A stretch of 64,000 bases of DNA from positions 6,108,108 through 6,172,107 of the forward strand of contig NZ_JAHOOZ010000001.1 of NCBI RefSeq assembly GCF_019075875.1. The letters run 5' to 3'. The first letter of the stretch is position 1; every line of letters begins with the position of its first letter. Under the pieces are notes generated by a model. That model was not told the DNA's origin and made no database searches. It saw only the letters and a program-made list of their open reading frames with translations. Source of the DNA: Novosphingobium sp. G106 (GTDB taxonomy: Bacteria > Pseudomonadota > Alphaproteobacteria > Sphingomonadales > Sphingomonadaceae). Below are positions 1-8,257 of this stretch, one piece after another. The translations under genes were made by a program, and so were the position numbers.

Positions 1-398
1 TTGTAGGTATGCTCGGCATTGCGCCGTGCGGCGCGCTGGTTGTTGTAGCTGTCGATCTTCGAGGCGAGGTGGAAGCCCAGCTTGCGCAGCGGTCCGCGCG
101 GGCGGAGATGGGCCTCGGGATCGGCCTCGGCATTGAGCCCGACGAAGTGGACGAGGTCGCGGATATCGTTGGGCGGTTCGATCACCAGGCGCCCGTCCAT
201 ATAGGCTTCGCCTGCGCCGACCTGCGGATAGCGGCCGACATGCAGCGCCGCGCCCTTGTCGGTGAAGCGAATACGGATCGCCTCGCCGAAACCCACGTCG
301 CCGCCGGGACCATAGGCGTATTCGCGCCCATCATGGTCGGTGACTATCAGCCGGCCCTTGCGGACCAGGCGGCTCAGCATCTTGTCAAGCAACCACAT
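1..398 (-). CDS. Cyclopropane-fatty-acyl-phospholipid synthase family protein (5' part only)
   Basis: The gene reads leftward and leaves the window at base 1, so only about 132 N-terminal residues are visible. They begin MWLLDKMLSRLVRKGRL and contain GEAYMDGRLVIEPPNDI and, near the edge, SKIDSYNNQRAARRNAEHTY. This matches the N-terminal region that precedes the SAM-binding methyltransferase fold in Cfa-family enzymes, which methylenate unsaturated acyl chains of membrane phospholipids. The catalytic domain lies outside the window, so the family is fairly clear but the exact substrate is not. The start is the ATG at 396-398. Confidence 0.75.
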   Translation of the reverse strand, partial: MWLLDKMLSRLVRKGRLIVTDHDGREYAYGPGGDVGFGEAIRIRFTDKGAALHVGRYPQVGAGEAYMDGRLVIEPPNDIRDLVHFVGLNAEADPEAHLRPRGPLRKLGFHLASKIDSYNNQRAARRNAEHTY

Positions 399-459
399 GA
401 GGGCGAGAGACTACCGCCGCTTCGGCGGTGCGCAAGCGGTAATGATACTGAGGCCCGAG

Positions 460-1038
460 TCAGCCCATCCAACCGAGCGCGCTGGCGAGTTGCCACAGGC
501 CGAGCGCCAGGAACAGCAGGGCCGCCGCGGTGCGCGTCGCCTTGAGCGAGATGCGCTTGACCAGTTCCTCGCCGAGGAAAACCGCCGGGCCGTTGGCGAG
601 CATCATGCCGATCGTCGTGCCCGTCGCGACCGCCAGGACGTTGTGGTACTGCGCGCCGAGCGCGATCGTGGCGACCTGGGTCTTGTCGCCCATCTCGACG
701 AGGAAGAACGAGACTAGCGTCGTCAGGAAGGCGCCGCCGCGCTGCTTGAAGCCTTCCTCGTCGTCGTCGAGCTTGTCGGGGATCAGCGTCCAGGCGGCCA
801 TGGCGATGAAGCCCAGCGCAACCGCGATGCGGAACCAGGGGGCGTTGACCAGCCCTGCCACTTCACTGCCGACGAAGGCGGCGAAGGCATGGTTGACGAT
901 CGTCGCGCAGAAGATGCCGGCGAGGATCTGCCAGGGCGCGCGCAGTTTGGCGGCCAGAACGATCGCCAGCAGCATGGTCTTGTCGCCGATCTCGGCAAAA
1001 GCGACCACAGCGGTGGAAGTGAGCAGGGCTTCGAGCAA
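460..1038 (-). CDS. TMEM165/GDT1 (UPF0016) family Mn2+ exporter
   Basis: A 192-residue inner-membrane protein with about six hydrophobic segments. It is built as two inverted repeats, each carrying the family signature E-x-G-D-K-T, here AEIGDKT near residue 15 and VEMGDKT near residue 114. Members exchange Mn2+ (or Ca2+) for protons; bacterial members export manganese. I chose the TTG start at 1036-1038 because GGAG lies seven bases upstream. The longer in-frame extension to 1155 runs through an RNA element (next entry) and is not protein-like. Control by manganese through that riboswitch is strongly suggested. Confidence 0.9.
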   Translation of the reverse strand: MLEALLTSTAVVAFAEIGDKTMLLAIVLAAKLRAPWQILAGIFCATIVNHAFAAFVGSEVAGLVNAPWFRIAVALGFIAMAAWTLIPDKLDDDEEGFKQRGGAFLTTLVSFFLVEMGDKTQVATIALGAQYHNVLAVATGTTIGMMLANGPAVFLGEELVKRISLKATRTAAALLFLALGLWQLASALGWMG

Positions 1039-1109
1039 GTTAGATCTCCGGGCCGGGCGATGGACAAGACAACGACATCGCGGATCCCGCCCAGCCAGGC
1101 GGAGCCGCA

Positions 1110-1222
1110 ATGCCATTGGTCTCGCCTGAACGGTGTCCCGTCCTCCCTGCGCCATGGCCTCTCGACCAAGTATGTTGACGCAGGGTTCCGTCTTGCGACG
1201 GCTGGCTACTCCCCAGATGACG
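1110..1222 (-). promoter_or_regulatory. yybP-ykoY manganese riboswitch
   Basis: On the minus strand GGGGAGTAGCC (from 1214) is followed by a helix in which CCTGCG pairs with CGCAGG, enclosing GTCAACATACT. The element ends with GGCGAGACCAATG (1126-1114). These blocks are the conserved core of the yybP-ykoY family, whose two internal loops bind Mn2+. It lies 70-80 bases before the start of a manganese exporter of a family the riboswitch is known to control. Motif order and target gene agree, so confidence is high; the outer stem and expression platform are only approximately placed. Confidence 0.9.
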
Positions 1223-1258
1223 CCTGGCAGTTAGGTGACGCGCGCCCAGAAAGCAAGG

Positions 1259-2008
1259 TCATTCGCGTGCCAGAAACAGCACGTCGCGGGGCAGCGAGAG
1301 CAGGTGCTGGCCCGAATCGACGAACAGCGTCTCGCCGCTCGCCAGCCAGCCCTCGGCTAGGAACAGCGCGGCGTCGGCCAGTTCCTGCGGATCGGTCAGC
1401 CGTTCGAGCAGGTTCATCCGGCCGCTTTTCAGGTGCTCTTCGGGAAGCTGGTCGAAGCTCGGCAGCATGGCGCCGGGGGCGAGGCCGTAGATGCGGTCGG
1501 CGGTGCTTTCCTGCGCCATCGCCATCATCCGCACGGTCGCGTCGAAGGCATGCTTGGCCATCGTGTAGGAGAAGAAATCGGGGTTGGGATTGGCGATCTT
1601 CATGTCGGTAACATCGATCACTCGGCGCCCGCCCTTGGCCTTGGCCCCGGCGAGGAACACCTGGGCCATGCGCGCCGGCGTCGCGGCGTTGACTGTGACC
1701 GCTTCCTCGAACACCGCGGGATCGAGCCGGCGCACCGTGTCCTCGTGAAACACCGCGGCGCAGTTGACCAGCACGCGCCAGTCGTCGAGCCGCGCGGTCA
1801 GCACCTCGATCATCGCGGCAGAAGCCTCGATATCGCCGAGATCGCACTGCACGACTTCGGCCGTGGGCAGTTCGGCCGCGAGCGCTTCGGCCTCGTCGTG
1901 CGAATCCTTGTGGTGGATCACCACGTGCCAGCCGGCGAGGCCGAAGCTTCGCGCGATCGTGGCGCCGATGCGCCGGGCACCGCCGGTGACTAGAACGGAT
2001 GGAAGCAT
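1259..2008 (-). CDS. Short-chain dehydrogenase, FolM/pteridine reductase-like
   Basis: A 249-residue SDR. The nucleotide motif is TGGARRIG (residues 8-15), fitting the TGxxxRxG form of pteridine reductases rather than the usual TGxxxGxG. The active site also fits: Asp135 lies 13 residues before Tyr148 of YTMAK (Lys152), as in PTR1, whereas most SDRs have Ser there. A role in reducing dihydromonapterin or dihydrofolate is therefore inferred. Start is the ATG at 2006-2008; an in-frame ATG 57 bases upstream gives an unconserved-looking extension. The gene stands alone between oppositely used regions. Other SDR roles remain possible. Confidence 0.75.
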   Translation of the reverse strand: MLPSVLVTGGARRIGATIARSFGLAGWHVVIHHKDSHDEAEALAAELPTAEVVQCDLGDIEASAAMIEVLTARLDDWRVLVNCAAVFHEDTVRRLDPAVFEEAVTVNAATPARMAQVFLAGAKAKGGRRVIDVTDMKIANPNPDFFSYTMAKHAFDATVRMMAMAQESTADRIYGLAPGAMLPSFDQLPEEHLKSGRMNLLERLTDPQELADAALFLAEGWLASGETLFVDSGQHLLSLPRDVLFLARE

Positions 2009-2089
2009 CGGCTTACCGAAGCATAGAACGTGCTGGCGGGAAACCGGAAAACGGCTCCGGCGCATGATGCACCGGAGCCGTGTGGGGGC

Positions 2090-2467
2090 TTAGCGGCAGC
2101 TCACGCCCCCGCGGTCGATCTCGCGGCCCAGCAGGGCACCGCCGGTACCGCCGAGCAGCGTGCCAAGCAGACGATCGCCGCGCGTGTCGATGGCGCGGCC
2201 CAGCAGGGCACCGGCCGCGGCACCAACGATCAGGCCGGTCGTGCCGTTGTTACGCTTGCAGTAATAGCGGCCGTCGTTGCCACGCCAGACCTGGTCGTTG
2301 CGGCCCAGGCGGTGCGGTTCGCGGTAGCGCCCGCTGGAGTCATACATCGACTGCTGCTCGTGCGCACGTCGGCCATGGGCAGGGGCCCAAGGCGGCGGAT
2401 CGGCGGCGGCGGGCAGGGCGGGAATGGCGACGGCGGCGAGCGTCGCCGCGATGAGTAGCTTGCGCAT
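2090..2467 (-). CDS. Glycine-zipper outer-membrane-associated protein
   Basis: A 125-residue exported protein. Residues 1-21 form a Sec signal peptide ending AAAD. The middle is polar and aromatic (GNDGRYYCKRNNGTTG). The C-terminal third has two glycine-zipper segments, IVGAAAGALLGRAID and LLGTLLGGTGGALLGREID, typical of 2TM glycine-zipper proteins such as SlyB/RcnB-associated lipoproteins. No lipobox is evident. Start is supported by GGAGG seven bases before the ATG at 2465-2467. The molecular role of this family is not established; envelope integrity is a guess from the family. Confidence 0.75.
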   Translation of the reverse strand: MRKLLIAATLAAVAIPALPAAADPPPWAPAHGRRAHEQQSMYDSSGRYREPHRLGRNDQVWRGNDGRYYCKRNNGTTGLIVGAAAGALLGRAIDTRGDRLLGTLLGGTGGALLGREIDRGGVSCR

Positions 2468-2610
2468 GATTGCGTCCTCCTGGTGTTGTCGTTCTGGTAG
2501 CCGAAGCAACTCAGCGCATTGCCGAAGGCTCCACAACGCCAGATTAACGGGCCGTTGTGTTCACAAATGTACGGTGGGGCGGGCCGCTGGCGCGACGAAT
2601 CGCCATTTTC

Positions 2611-3864
2611 TCAGCCCAGCGCGGCCTGCTTTTCGGCGTAGAGCCGGTCAAGCTCGGCACGGCTCTTTTTCTCGGCGGCGGTCTTGAGCTGACCGCAGGC
2701 GGCATCGATGTCGCGCCCGCGCGGGGTGCGCACCGGTGCGCTGATCCCGGCCTGGAAGACGATCTCGGAGAACTGCCGGATGCGCTCGGGCGTCGAGCAT
2801 TCGTAGGGCGCGCCGGGCCAGGGGTTGAACGGGATCAGGTTCACTTTGGCGGGCAGCTTGTACTTCTTGATCAGCCGGATCAGTTCGCGCGCGTCCTCAT
2901 CGCTGTCGTTCTTGTCCTTGAGCATGACGTATTCGAACGTGATCCGCCGCGCGTTCGAGGCGCCGGGATAATCGGCGCAGGCCTGGAGCAGGTCCTCGAG
3001 GCCGAACTTCTTGTTGATCGGCACGATCTCGTCGCGCACTTCCTTGGTCACCGCGTGGAGCGAGACCGCGAGATTGACCCCGATCTCCTCGCCGCAGCGT
3101 GCCATCAGCGGCACGACGCCGCTTGTCGACAGCGTGATACGCCGCTTCGACAGCGCCAGGCCTTCGCCGTCCATGACGAGCTTGAGCGCGTCGCGGACAT
3201 TGTCGAAATTGTAGAGCGGCTCGCCCATGCCCATCATGACGATGTTGGTCAGCAGGCGCCCGTCGGCGCGGTAGTCACCGCCTTCCTCGTCCTCGTCCGC
3301 GAAGACGAAATCCATCCGCCCCTTCGGCCATTCACCCAGCGCATCGCGCGCCAGCATGACCTGACCGACGATCTCGCCGGGCGTCAGGTTGCGCACCAGC
3401 CTCATCGTGCCGGTGTGGCAGAAGCGGCAGTTGAGCGTGCAGCCGACCTGGCTCGAGACGCAGAGCGTGCCACGGTCAGCGTCGGGGATGAAGACCATCT
3501 CGAAGTCGTGGCCGTCGTCGGTGCGCAGCAGCCACTTGCGCGTGCCGTCGGTCGAAAGCTGCGCCTCGACCACTTCGGGGCGGCCGATGACGAAGTGTTC
3601 GGCCAGCCAGGGGCGCATGGTTTTGGCGATGTCGGTCATCGCCTCGAAATCGGTGACGCCGCGGTGGTAGAGCCAGTGGTAGACCTGCTTGGCGCGCAGC
3701 TTGGCCGCCTTGGCGTCGAGCCCGGCCGCCTCGAACAGCGCGGCGATGTCCTTCTTGGGCAGGCCCATGACATCGACGCGGCCATCCTCGCGCGGGGTGA
3801 TGTCGCGCGCGACGGGAAGCGGGTCGATATGCCCGGGGATCTGCATCAGCTGGGTGTCTGCCAT
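2611..3864 (-). CDS. rlmN: Dual-specificity 23S rRNA/tRNA adenine-C2 methyltransferase RlmN
   Basis: A 417-residue radical SAM enzyme that methylates C2 of A2503 in 23S rRNA and A37 of some tRNAs. The iron-sulphur cluster motif CxxxCxxC is GCTLNCRFC (Cys142, Cys146, Cys149). Cys390 in DIDAACGQL is the methyl-carrying cysteine expected near the C-terminus. The N-terminal helical domain (about residues 30-90) contains the usual [14 protein letters not shown] segment. Length is slightly above the E. coli enzyme because of a leader of about 30 residues. The intact overlapping reading on the other strand is a shadow of high GC content. Confidence 0.97.
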   Translation of the reverse strand: MADTQLMQIPGHIDPLPVARDITPREDGRVDVMGLPKKDIAALFEAAGLDAKAAKLRAKQVYHWLYHRGVTDFEAMTDIAKTMRPWLAEHFVIGRPEVVEAQLSTDGTRKWLLRTDDGHDFEMVFIPDADRGTLCVSSQVGCTLNCRFCHTGTMRLVRNLTPGEIVGQVMLARDALGEWPKGRMDFVFADEDEEGGDYRADGRLLTNIVMMGMGEPLYNFDNVRDALKLVMDGEGLALSKRRITLSTSGVVPLMARCGEEIGVNLAVSLHAVTKEVRDEIVPINKKFGLEDLLQACADYPGASNARRITFEYVMLKDKNDSDEDARELIRLIKKYKLPAKVNLIPFNPWPGAPYECSTPERIRQFSEIVFQAGISAPVRTPRGRDIDAACGQLKTAAEKKSRAELDRLYAEKQAALG

Positions 3865-3900
3865 GGGAGCGGCGCATATAGGCGCATCTTCGCGAAAATT

Positions 3901-4398
3901 CTACCGCGACTGCACACAGCCGATCGAGGCGGCGTCCATCGCGGTCGCCGCGCCTTCCAGCGCCCAGTTGTTGGCGAAGTTCCGCCCCGCCGCGTCGCGC
4001 GCCGAAACGGTCATACGCTGGGCCGAACGCATGGCCGCGACGATTGCGGCGTCCATGCGGCGGTCGACCGCCCAGGCATCGCCGCCGCCGCCCGTCAGCT
4101 GGAAGCGGTCGCGGCCGATCGAGAGGGTGATGCGGGAATTTGGTGCGAGTTTGCGCGACAGGCGGAAATGGACCTGTCCGCGCACCCCGCGTCGCGGCCA
4201 GGTGCCGACCGCGGCGTAAGGTTGATAGTCGCGCTGCTTGGTACTCGGCTCGGCCATGGCGATGGCATAGCAGCGCGGCACGACCGGGTCGCGGAACGCC
4301 CCCCAGGCCGCGAACATGCCGAGACTGTCGCGGGCATGCGCGGGCATGGCCAGCAATGCCGCCGCTGCGATGCAGATGACGATGAAACCCCGGCCCAT
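3901..4398 (-). CDS. Invasion-associated locus B (IalB)-like secreted protein
   Basis: A 165-residue protein with a signal peptide of about 22 residues (FIVICIAAAALLAMPAHA). The mature part begins RDSLGMFAAWGAFRD and includes PRCYAIAMAEP and a late Cys near the C-terminus, which may pair. This layout matches the IalB-like proteins common in Sphingomonadales and downstream of rlmN in that order; those proteins are periplasmic and of unclear function. It is read in the same direction as rlmN with a 36-base gap, but upstream of it, so the two may share a transcript. Confidence 0.65.
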   Translation of the reverse strand: MGRGFIVICIAAAALLAMPAHARDSLGMFAAWGAFRDPVVPRCYAIAMAEPSTKQRDYQPYAAVGTWPRRGVRGQVHFRLSRKLAPNSRITLSIGRDRFQLTGGGGDAWAVDRRMDAAIVAAMRSAQRMTVSARDAAGRNFANNWALEGAATAMDAASIGCVQSR

Positions 4399-4457
4399 TG
4401 CGCCCGGGCTATTCGCAGAAAGCCGGGCGCCTGGGAAGGTCGATGTAACCGCGGGGC

Positions 4458-5441
4458 TCAGGCAACCTCGCGATAGACCTCGCCGATCTTCTTGCCGTCC
4501 TCGAAATAACCGAGGCCGTAGTCGCCCTTGATCGTCGTGCGCAGCGTCTGGCGCTCGTGCTTGGCGTCGCAGCCTTCGACCGCGTGGACCATCCGCCAGT
4601 TGTCCCAGATCACCAGGTCGGTCGGGCTCCAGTCGTGCCAGTAGGCGGCGTTGCCGGTCCCTAGGCGATTGATCGTGTGGCAGATCTCATCATAGACCGC
4701 TTCGAATTCCGGGGTCTCGTTGTGCTCGACGCCGACCGACATCCAGGGGCCGATGTGCAGTACTTTTTCTCCTGTCTGGCGCGTCCAGACCGCCGGATGC
4801 ATCGCCCGCGGGAAGATCGCGACTTCCTTGAGCAGTGCCATGACCGGCGGCGAGGTGTCCTCGAATGCCTTGAAGTTCACCCCGAAGCGCTGCTTGGTCA
4901 GCCGCGTGTCGAGCGTGTAGATAATGTTCAGGCCTTCGATCTGGTCGCGCAGATCCTGCGGGAAGTTCTTGTAGAGCTCGATCCCGTCCATGAAGCCGGT
5001 GCGGCCGCCTTCGGGTGCGATGATGGGCGAGCGCAGCACGCCGGCGCGGTTGAGCTCGTTGTTGTAGCAGTGGTCGAAATGCCAGGGCGAGAAACGCGCG
5101 AGCACCTGGCCGTCGATCTCGACGAGGCTGCCGGCGTCGCTGTTGCCCTTCTTGGGGTCGTAATGCATGTCGATCACGCCCTCGGCTTCATCGCCGGTTT
5201 CACCGTCGCGCGGGGTCGACTTGGTCGGGTGGTCTTTGAGCGGGCCGAAGATCTTGCTGACCGCGACCTGCATCTTGGCGCTCGATTCCATGTCCTTGAA
5301 CACGATCATGCCGCGGTCCTCGAACACCGCATTGATCTGGTCGCGGACGGCCGCGTCGTCGATGTTGTCCCAGTTCAGGCCCTCGATCTGGGCGCCGAAA
5401 TTGTGCTCGCTGCTGAGGTCTTTGACCTTGATGCCGGCCAT
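4458..5441 (-). CDS. TauD/TfdA family Fe(II)/2-oxoglutarate dioxygenase
   Basis: A 327-residue cytoplasmic oxygenase. The iron site HxD is HFDH (His121, Asp123), and the distal His is about residue 286 in NWRMVHAVEG. A following RQTLRTT supplies the Arg that binds the 2-oxoglutarate carboxylate. Family members hydroxylate alkylsulphonates, aryloxyalkanoates and related acids. The substrate cannot be read from the sequence. Start is set at the ATG (5439-5441) because GGGAGA stands eight bases ahead; an extension to 5708 is not protein-like. It is divergent from the MHS transporter at 5656, which might carry its substrate. Confidence 0.88.
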   Translation of the reverse strand: MAGIKVKDLSSEHNFGAQIEGLNWDNIDDAAVRDQINAVFEDRGMIVFKDMESSAKMQVAVSKIFGPLKDHPTKSTPRDGETGDEAEGVIDMHYDPKKGNSDAGSLVEIDGQVLARFSPWHFDHCYNNELNRAGVLRSPIIAPEGGRTGFMDGIELYKNFPQDLRDQIEGLNIIYTLDTRLTKQRFGVNFKAFEDTSPPVMALLKEVAIFPRAMHPAVWTRQTGEKVLHIGPWMSVGVEHNETPEFEAVYDEICHTINRLGTGNAAYWHDWSPTDLVIWDNWRMVHAVEGCDAKHERQTLRTTIKGDYGLGYFEDGKKIGEVYREVA

Positions 5442-5655
5442 GAAACTATCTCCCGCTTGTCCTGCGCCCCTGACAGGGCGCGGCTGATGACGATGCCTCC
5501 CGCATTTTTGCATAAGGCGACGAACAAAGCCTAACCCGAGCGCAAGGCCGCGACAATATCCCTTTGCGGGCATTTTGAACGCTTGATCAGCAAGGCTAAA
5601 TCGCGCCAAGACGGCGCCAGAAGGCCTTGGGGAACGAGGGGGGAACCGGAAGAGC

Positions 5656-6921
5656 ATGCAGCCGCTGCGCGACAATGCCCGCATCCTGGCCGCCGCGATG
5701 GTGGGCACGGCGGTCGAATACTATGACTTCTTCATCTACGCGACCGCGGCCGCCCTCGTCTTCGGGCCGCTGTTCTTCCCTTCCGAATCGGCAACGGCGC
5801 AGACGCTGCTCGCTTTCATGAGCTTCGGCATCGCATTTATCGCCCGGCCGATCGGTGGCGTGGTCTTCGGCCATTTCGGCGACCGCATCGGCCGCAAGTC
5901 GACCCTGGTGGTCTCGTTGATGCTGATGGGCGGCTCGACCCTGGCGATCGCCTTCCTGCCGACATACCAGATGGTCGGCTGGGTCGCGCCGGTACTGCTT
6001 TACGTGATGCGCTTCGGCCAGGGCTTCGGGCTCGGCGGAGAGTGGGGTGGGGCGGCGCTGCTCGCGGTCGAGAATGCGCCCAAGGGCTGGGAAGCCCGCT
6101 TCGGCGCGGCGCCGCAGTCGGGCGTGCCGATCGGTTTCTTCGCCGCCAACGGGCTGTTTCTCGCCATCGGTTTCTGGCTGTCCGACGCCGAATTCGCCGC
6201 ATGGGGCTGGCGTATCCCATTCGCGGCGAGTTCGGTGCTGGTCGCGCTCCGCCTGTGGATGCGCCACAAGATCGGCGAGACGCCGCAGTTCCGAGCCGCG
6301 CTCGAGCGCGAGCCGCCCGTGCCCGTCCCGCTGGCGCAGGTATTGCGCCATCACTGGGGCGCGGTGCTGGCAGGCAGCGCCGGCGTGGTCGTGGTCTTCG
6401 CCACCTTCTACCTCGGCACGGCCTGGGCGCTCGCCGAACTCACTGGCGCGCAGCACCAGCCGCGCGAGGCGGTGCTGGGCATCCAGTTGATCGCCAACCT
6501 GACGTTGACCGCGGGCATCTTCCTAGCCGCCTGGATTGCCGATCGTACGCGCCCGGCGACGGCGATCTCGATCGGTTCGCTGGGCGTGGTCGTCATGGGG
6601 ATCGCCTTCGGTCCGGGTCTCGCCTCGGGCTCGCTGGCGCTGGCCGGGCTGACGCTCTGCGTGACGATGTTCTTCATGGGCATGACCAACGGGCCGCTCG
6701 GCTCCTGGCTGATCAGCCTGTTCCCGGTGCGGCTGCGCTACAGCGGCGTTTCGTTCGCGTTCAACTTCGGTGGAATACTCGGCGGGGCAGTGACGCCGAT
6801 TCTGGCTCAGCTCTTGAGTGGAGCGGGTGGCGGCGTCTATACGGGGCTTCTGCTCTCGGGCGCGGCAGTGCTGTCACTGCTGGGTCTGCAACTCGCGAGA
6901 CCCCAAACGACCGGAGAATAA
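5656..6921 (+). CDS. MHS-family MFS transporter (metabolite:H+ symporter)
   Basis: A 421-residue, 12-helix major facilitator. It has MVGTAVEYYDFFIYA at the N-terminus, the loop 2-3 signature GHFGDRIGRK (about residue 72-81) and RFGQGFGLGGEWGGAALL in helix 4. All are hallmarks of the metabolite:H+ symporter subgroup that includes KgtP, ProP and ShiA, which import dicarboxylates, betaines or shikimate. The cargo of this member is unknown. Its divergent position relative to the 2-oxoglutarate-dependent dioxygenase suggests a shared catabolic role, but that is inference only. Confidence 0.88.
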   Translation: MQPLRDNARILAAAMVGTAVEYYDFFIYATAAALVFGPLFFPSESATAQTLLAFMSFGIAFIARPIGGVVFGHFGDRIGRKSTLVVSLMLMGGSTLAIAFLPTYQMVGWVAPVLLYVMRFGQGFGLGGEWGGAALLAVENAPKGWEARFGAAPQSGVPIGFFAANGLFLAIGFWLSDAEFAAWGWRIPFAASSVLVALRLWMRHKIGETPQFRAALEREPPVPVPLAQVLRHHWGAVLAGSAGVVVVFATFYLGTAWALAELTGAQHQPREAVLGIQLIANLTLTAGIFLAAWIADRTRPATAISIGSLGVVVMGIAFGPGLASGSLALAGLTLCVTMFFMGMTNGPLGSWLISLFPVRLRYSGVSFAFNFGGILGGAVTPILAQLLSGAGGGVYTGLLLSGAAVLSLLGLQLARPQTTGE

Positions 6922-6929
6922 CGCATCAA

Positions 6930-6977
6930 ATGAATGACGCCTTAGATGAGTGACGCCTCAAATGAGTGACGGGGCCA
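6930..6977 (+). repeat. Three tandem 16-bp copies of a translation start region
   Basis: Three ATG-containing units start at 6930, 6946 and 6962 with exact 16-base spacing: ATGAATGACGCCTTAG, ATGAGTGACGCCTCAA, ATGAGTGACGGGGCCA. The first two open seven-codon reading frames, each closed by a TGA, and the third opens the gene below. This looks like slipped-strand duplication of the gene's own start. Confidence 0.8.
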
Positions 6978-7240
6978 CGGCGCTCAAGATCAGACTCCGC
7001 AAGGCCCTCGAAACCGCCAGGCAAGCCCGGCGCGTCGAGGAGCGCAAGCTCCACGCGATCCGCGACGGGGCCCAGGCCTCGCTGCGCGACCTGTCGGTGC
7101 AGGAACTGATGTCGTTGCTCGAAGACGAGATCATCGCCTGGCGGGCGGCGGCGGCCGAGTACGATAGGCTGGGCTATCCCGAGGATGCCCGGCGCCTGCA
7201 GGCGCAGGCTGCGCTCGTCATGAGCTATCTCGCGGACTGA
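6962..7240 (+). CDS. Small helical protein resembling the GatB/YqeY C-terminal region
   Basis: A 92-residue, charged, mainly helical protein starting MSDGATALKIRLRKAL. The stretch from about residue 45, with LSVQELMSLLEDEIIAWRAA and later AEYDRLGYPEDARRLQAQAA, has the spacing of YqeY-type proteins, though the protein is shorter than the usual 150 residues. YqeY is related to the tRNA-binding tail of GatB; its function is unsettled. Start is the third of three tandem ATGs (see the repeat); a GTG at 6950 is the alternative. It follows the transporter by 40 bases in the same direction. Confidence 0.6.
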   Translation: MSDGATALKIRLRKALETARQARRVEERKLHAIRDGAQASLRDLSVQELMSLLEDEIIAWRAAAAEYDRLGYPEDARRLQAQAALVMSYLAD

Positions 7241-7663
7241 TCACAAGCCGAAGGTAACGCGCCCTTCGGCATCGATCGGCCAGGCAGGATTGAAGGCGAT
7301 CTCCCAGACATGCTCGTCGGGATCGGCGACATAGCCGCGGTAGCCGCCATGCGGCGGGGCGTCGGCAGCGCGCAGCAGCCTACCGCCGGACTTTACGAGA
7401 CGGCCTATCACCGCATCGACCTCGGCCTCGCTCGGCACGTTGTGGCCATAGCTGGCGGCGCAGGGCGGTGCGTTCGCCGTCTGCTGCATGTCCGCCTCCA
7501 GGCTCACCTGCAGCCAGGTGCCGAGCATCAGCCCGTTCATCTGGTAGAATACGACCTCCTCGTTCTCGAACACCGGCTGCCAGCCGAAGCCCGCGGCATA
7601 GAACCGCTTCGAGCGGGCGATCTCGGCGATGCCGAGCGTGACGACGGAAATCTGTTGCTGCAT
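7241..7663 (-). CDS. VOC (glyoxalase/bleomycin resistance) superfamily protein
   Basis: A 140-residue protein of the vicinal oxygen chelate fold. It shows two beta-alpha-beta-beta-beta units: ISVVTLGIAEIARSKRFYAAGFG at the N-terminus and GGYRGYVADPDEHVWEIAFN near the C-terminus, where the late Glu of VWEIA is a typical metal ligand. Family members bind a divalent metal and act on lactoylglutathione, catechols or antibiotics; the substrate here is unknown. The stop codon abuts that of the converging gene at 7240. It lies 38 bases after greB on the same strand. Confidence 0.85.
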   Translation of the reverse strand: MQQQISVVTLGIAEIARSKRFYAAGFGWQPVFENEEVVFYQMNGLMLGTWLQVSLEADMQQTANAPPCAASYGHNVPSEAEVDAVIGRLVKSGGRLLRAADAPPHGGYRGYVADPDEHVWEIAFNPAWPIDAEGRVTFGL

Positions 7664-7701
7664 GGCCGTCCCAATGCGTGGGGGCGCCGTTCGGTTCCGG
7701 C

Positions 7702-8181
7702 TCAGGGGTAGGCGATCGCCACCACTTCCCATTCCTTCTCGCCGCCGGGCAGGCGGACGCGGCGCAGGTCGCCGATCGCGGCACCACGCAGCGCGCGGGC
7801 GAGGGGCGCGCTCCAGCCGATGCGGCCCTGGCCGGCATCCTGCTCGTCGTCGCCGACCAGCGTGAGCACGCGCTCATTGTCGTCCTCGTCGGCGATCGTC
7901 ACGGTCGAACCGAACCAGGCGCGGCTCTTGTCGGCCTGCGCCGTCGGGTCGATCACCCGCACCGCTTTCATCCGCCGCGCGAGGAAGGCGAGCTCGCGGT
8001 CGATCTCGCGCATGCGCTTGCGGCCGTAGATGTAATCACCGTTTTCCGAGCGGTCGCCGTTCCCCGCCGCCCAGCTGACGATCGCGACGATCTCCGGCCG
8101 TTCGGTACCGAGCAGGTGGTCATAGCGTGTGCGTAGTGCCGCAAGACCGGCTGGGGTGATCGGGGGGCCGTCGGGTTTCAT
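7702..8181 (-). CDS. greB: Transcription elongation factor GreB
   Basis: A 159-residue protein with the Gre-factor layout. The N-terminal coiled coil (residues 1-75) includes the acidic tip and GDRSENGDYIYGRKRMRE, typical of GreB. The C-terminal FKBP-like domain has FGSTVTI and SPLARALRGAAIGD. Gre factors enter the RNA polymerase secondary channel and stimulate cleavage of backtracked transcripts. The start MKPDGPPITPAG is that of alphaproteobacterial GreB. Confidence 0.93.
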   Translation of the reverse strand: MKPDGPPITPAGLAALRTRYDHLLGTERPEIVAIVSWAAGNGDRSENGDYIYGRKRMREIDRELAFLARRMKAVRVIDPTAQADKSRAWFGSTVTIADEDDNERVLTLVGDDEQDAGQGRIGWSAPLARALRGAAIGDLRRVRLPGGEKEWEVVAIAYP

Positions 8182-8257
8182 GGGGACGCTCTAGGTCATG
8201 CTTCGAGCGAGGGGAATGGTCCGAAGAGTGTTGAGATCGTTCGCCTTCGTACAAGCC

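Noticed and set aside
1039..1155. Longer N-terminus for the manganese exporter
   Set aside because: These codons lie in the leader between the riboswitch and the TTG start, partly inside the riboswitch core.
2557..4476. A 639-codon open frame on the plus strand across rlmN
   Set aside because: It is antisense to rlmN, whose iron-sulphur motif and length are certain; the frame is a by-product of high GC and has arginine- and alanine-rich low-information sequence.
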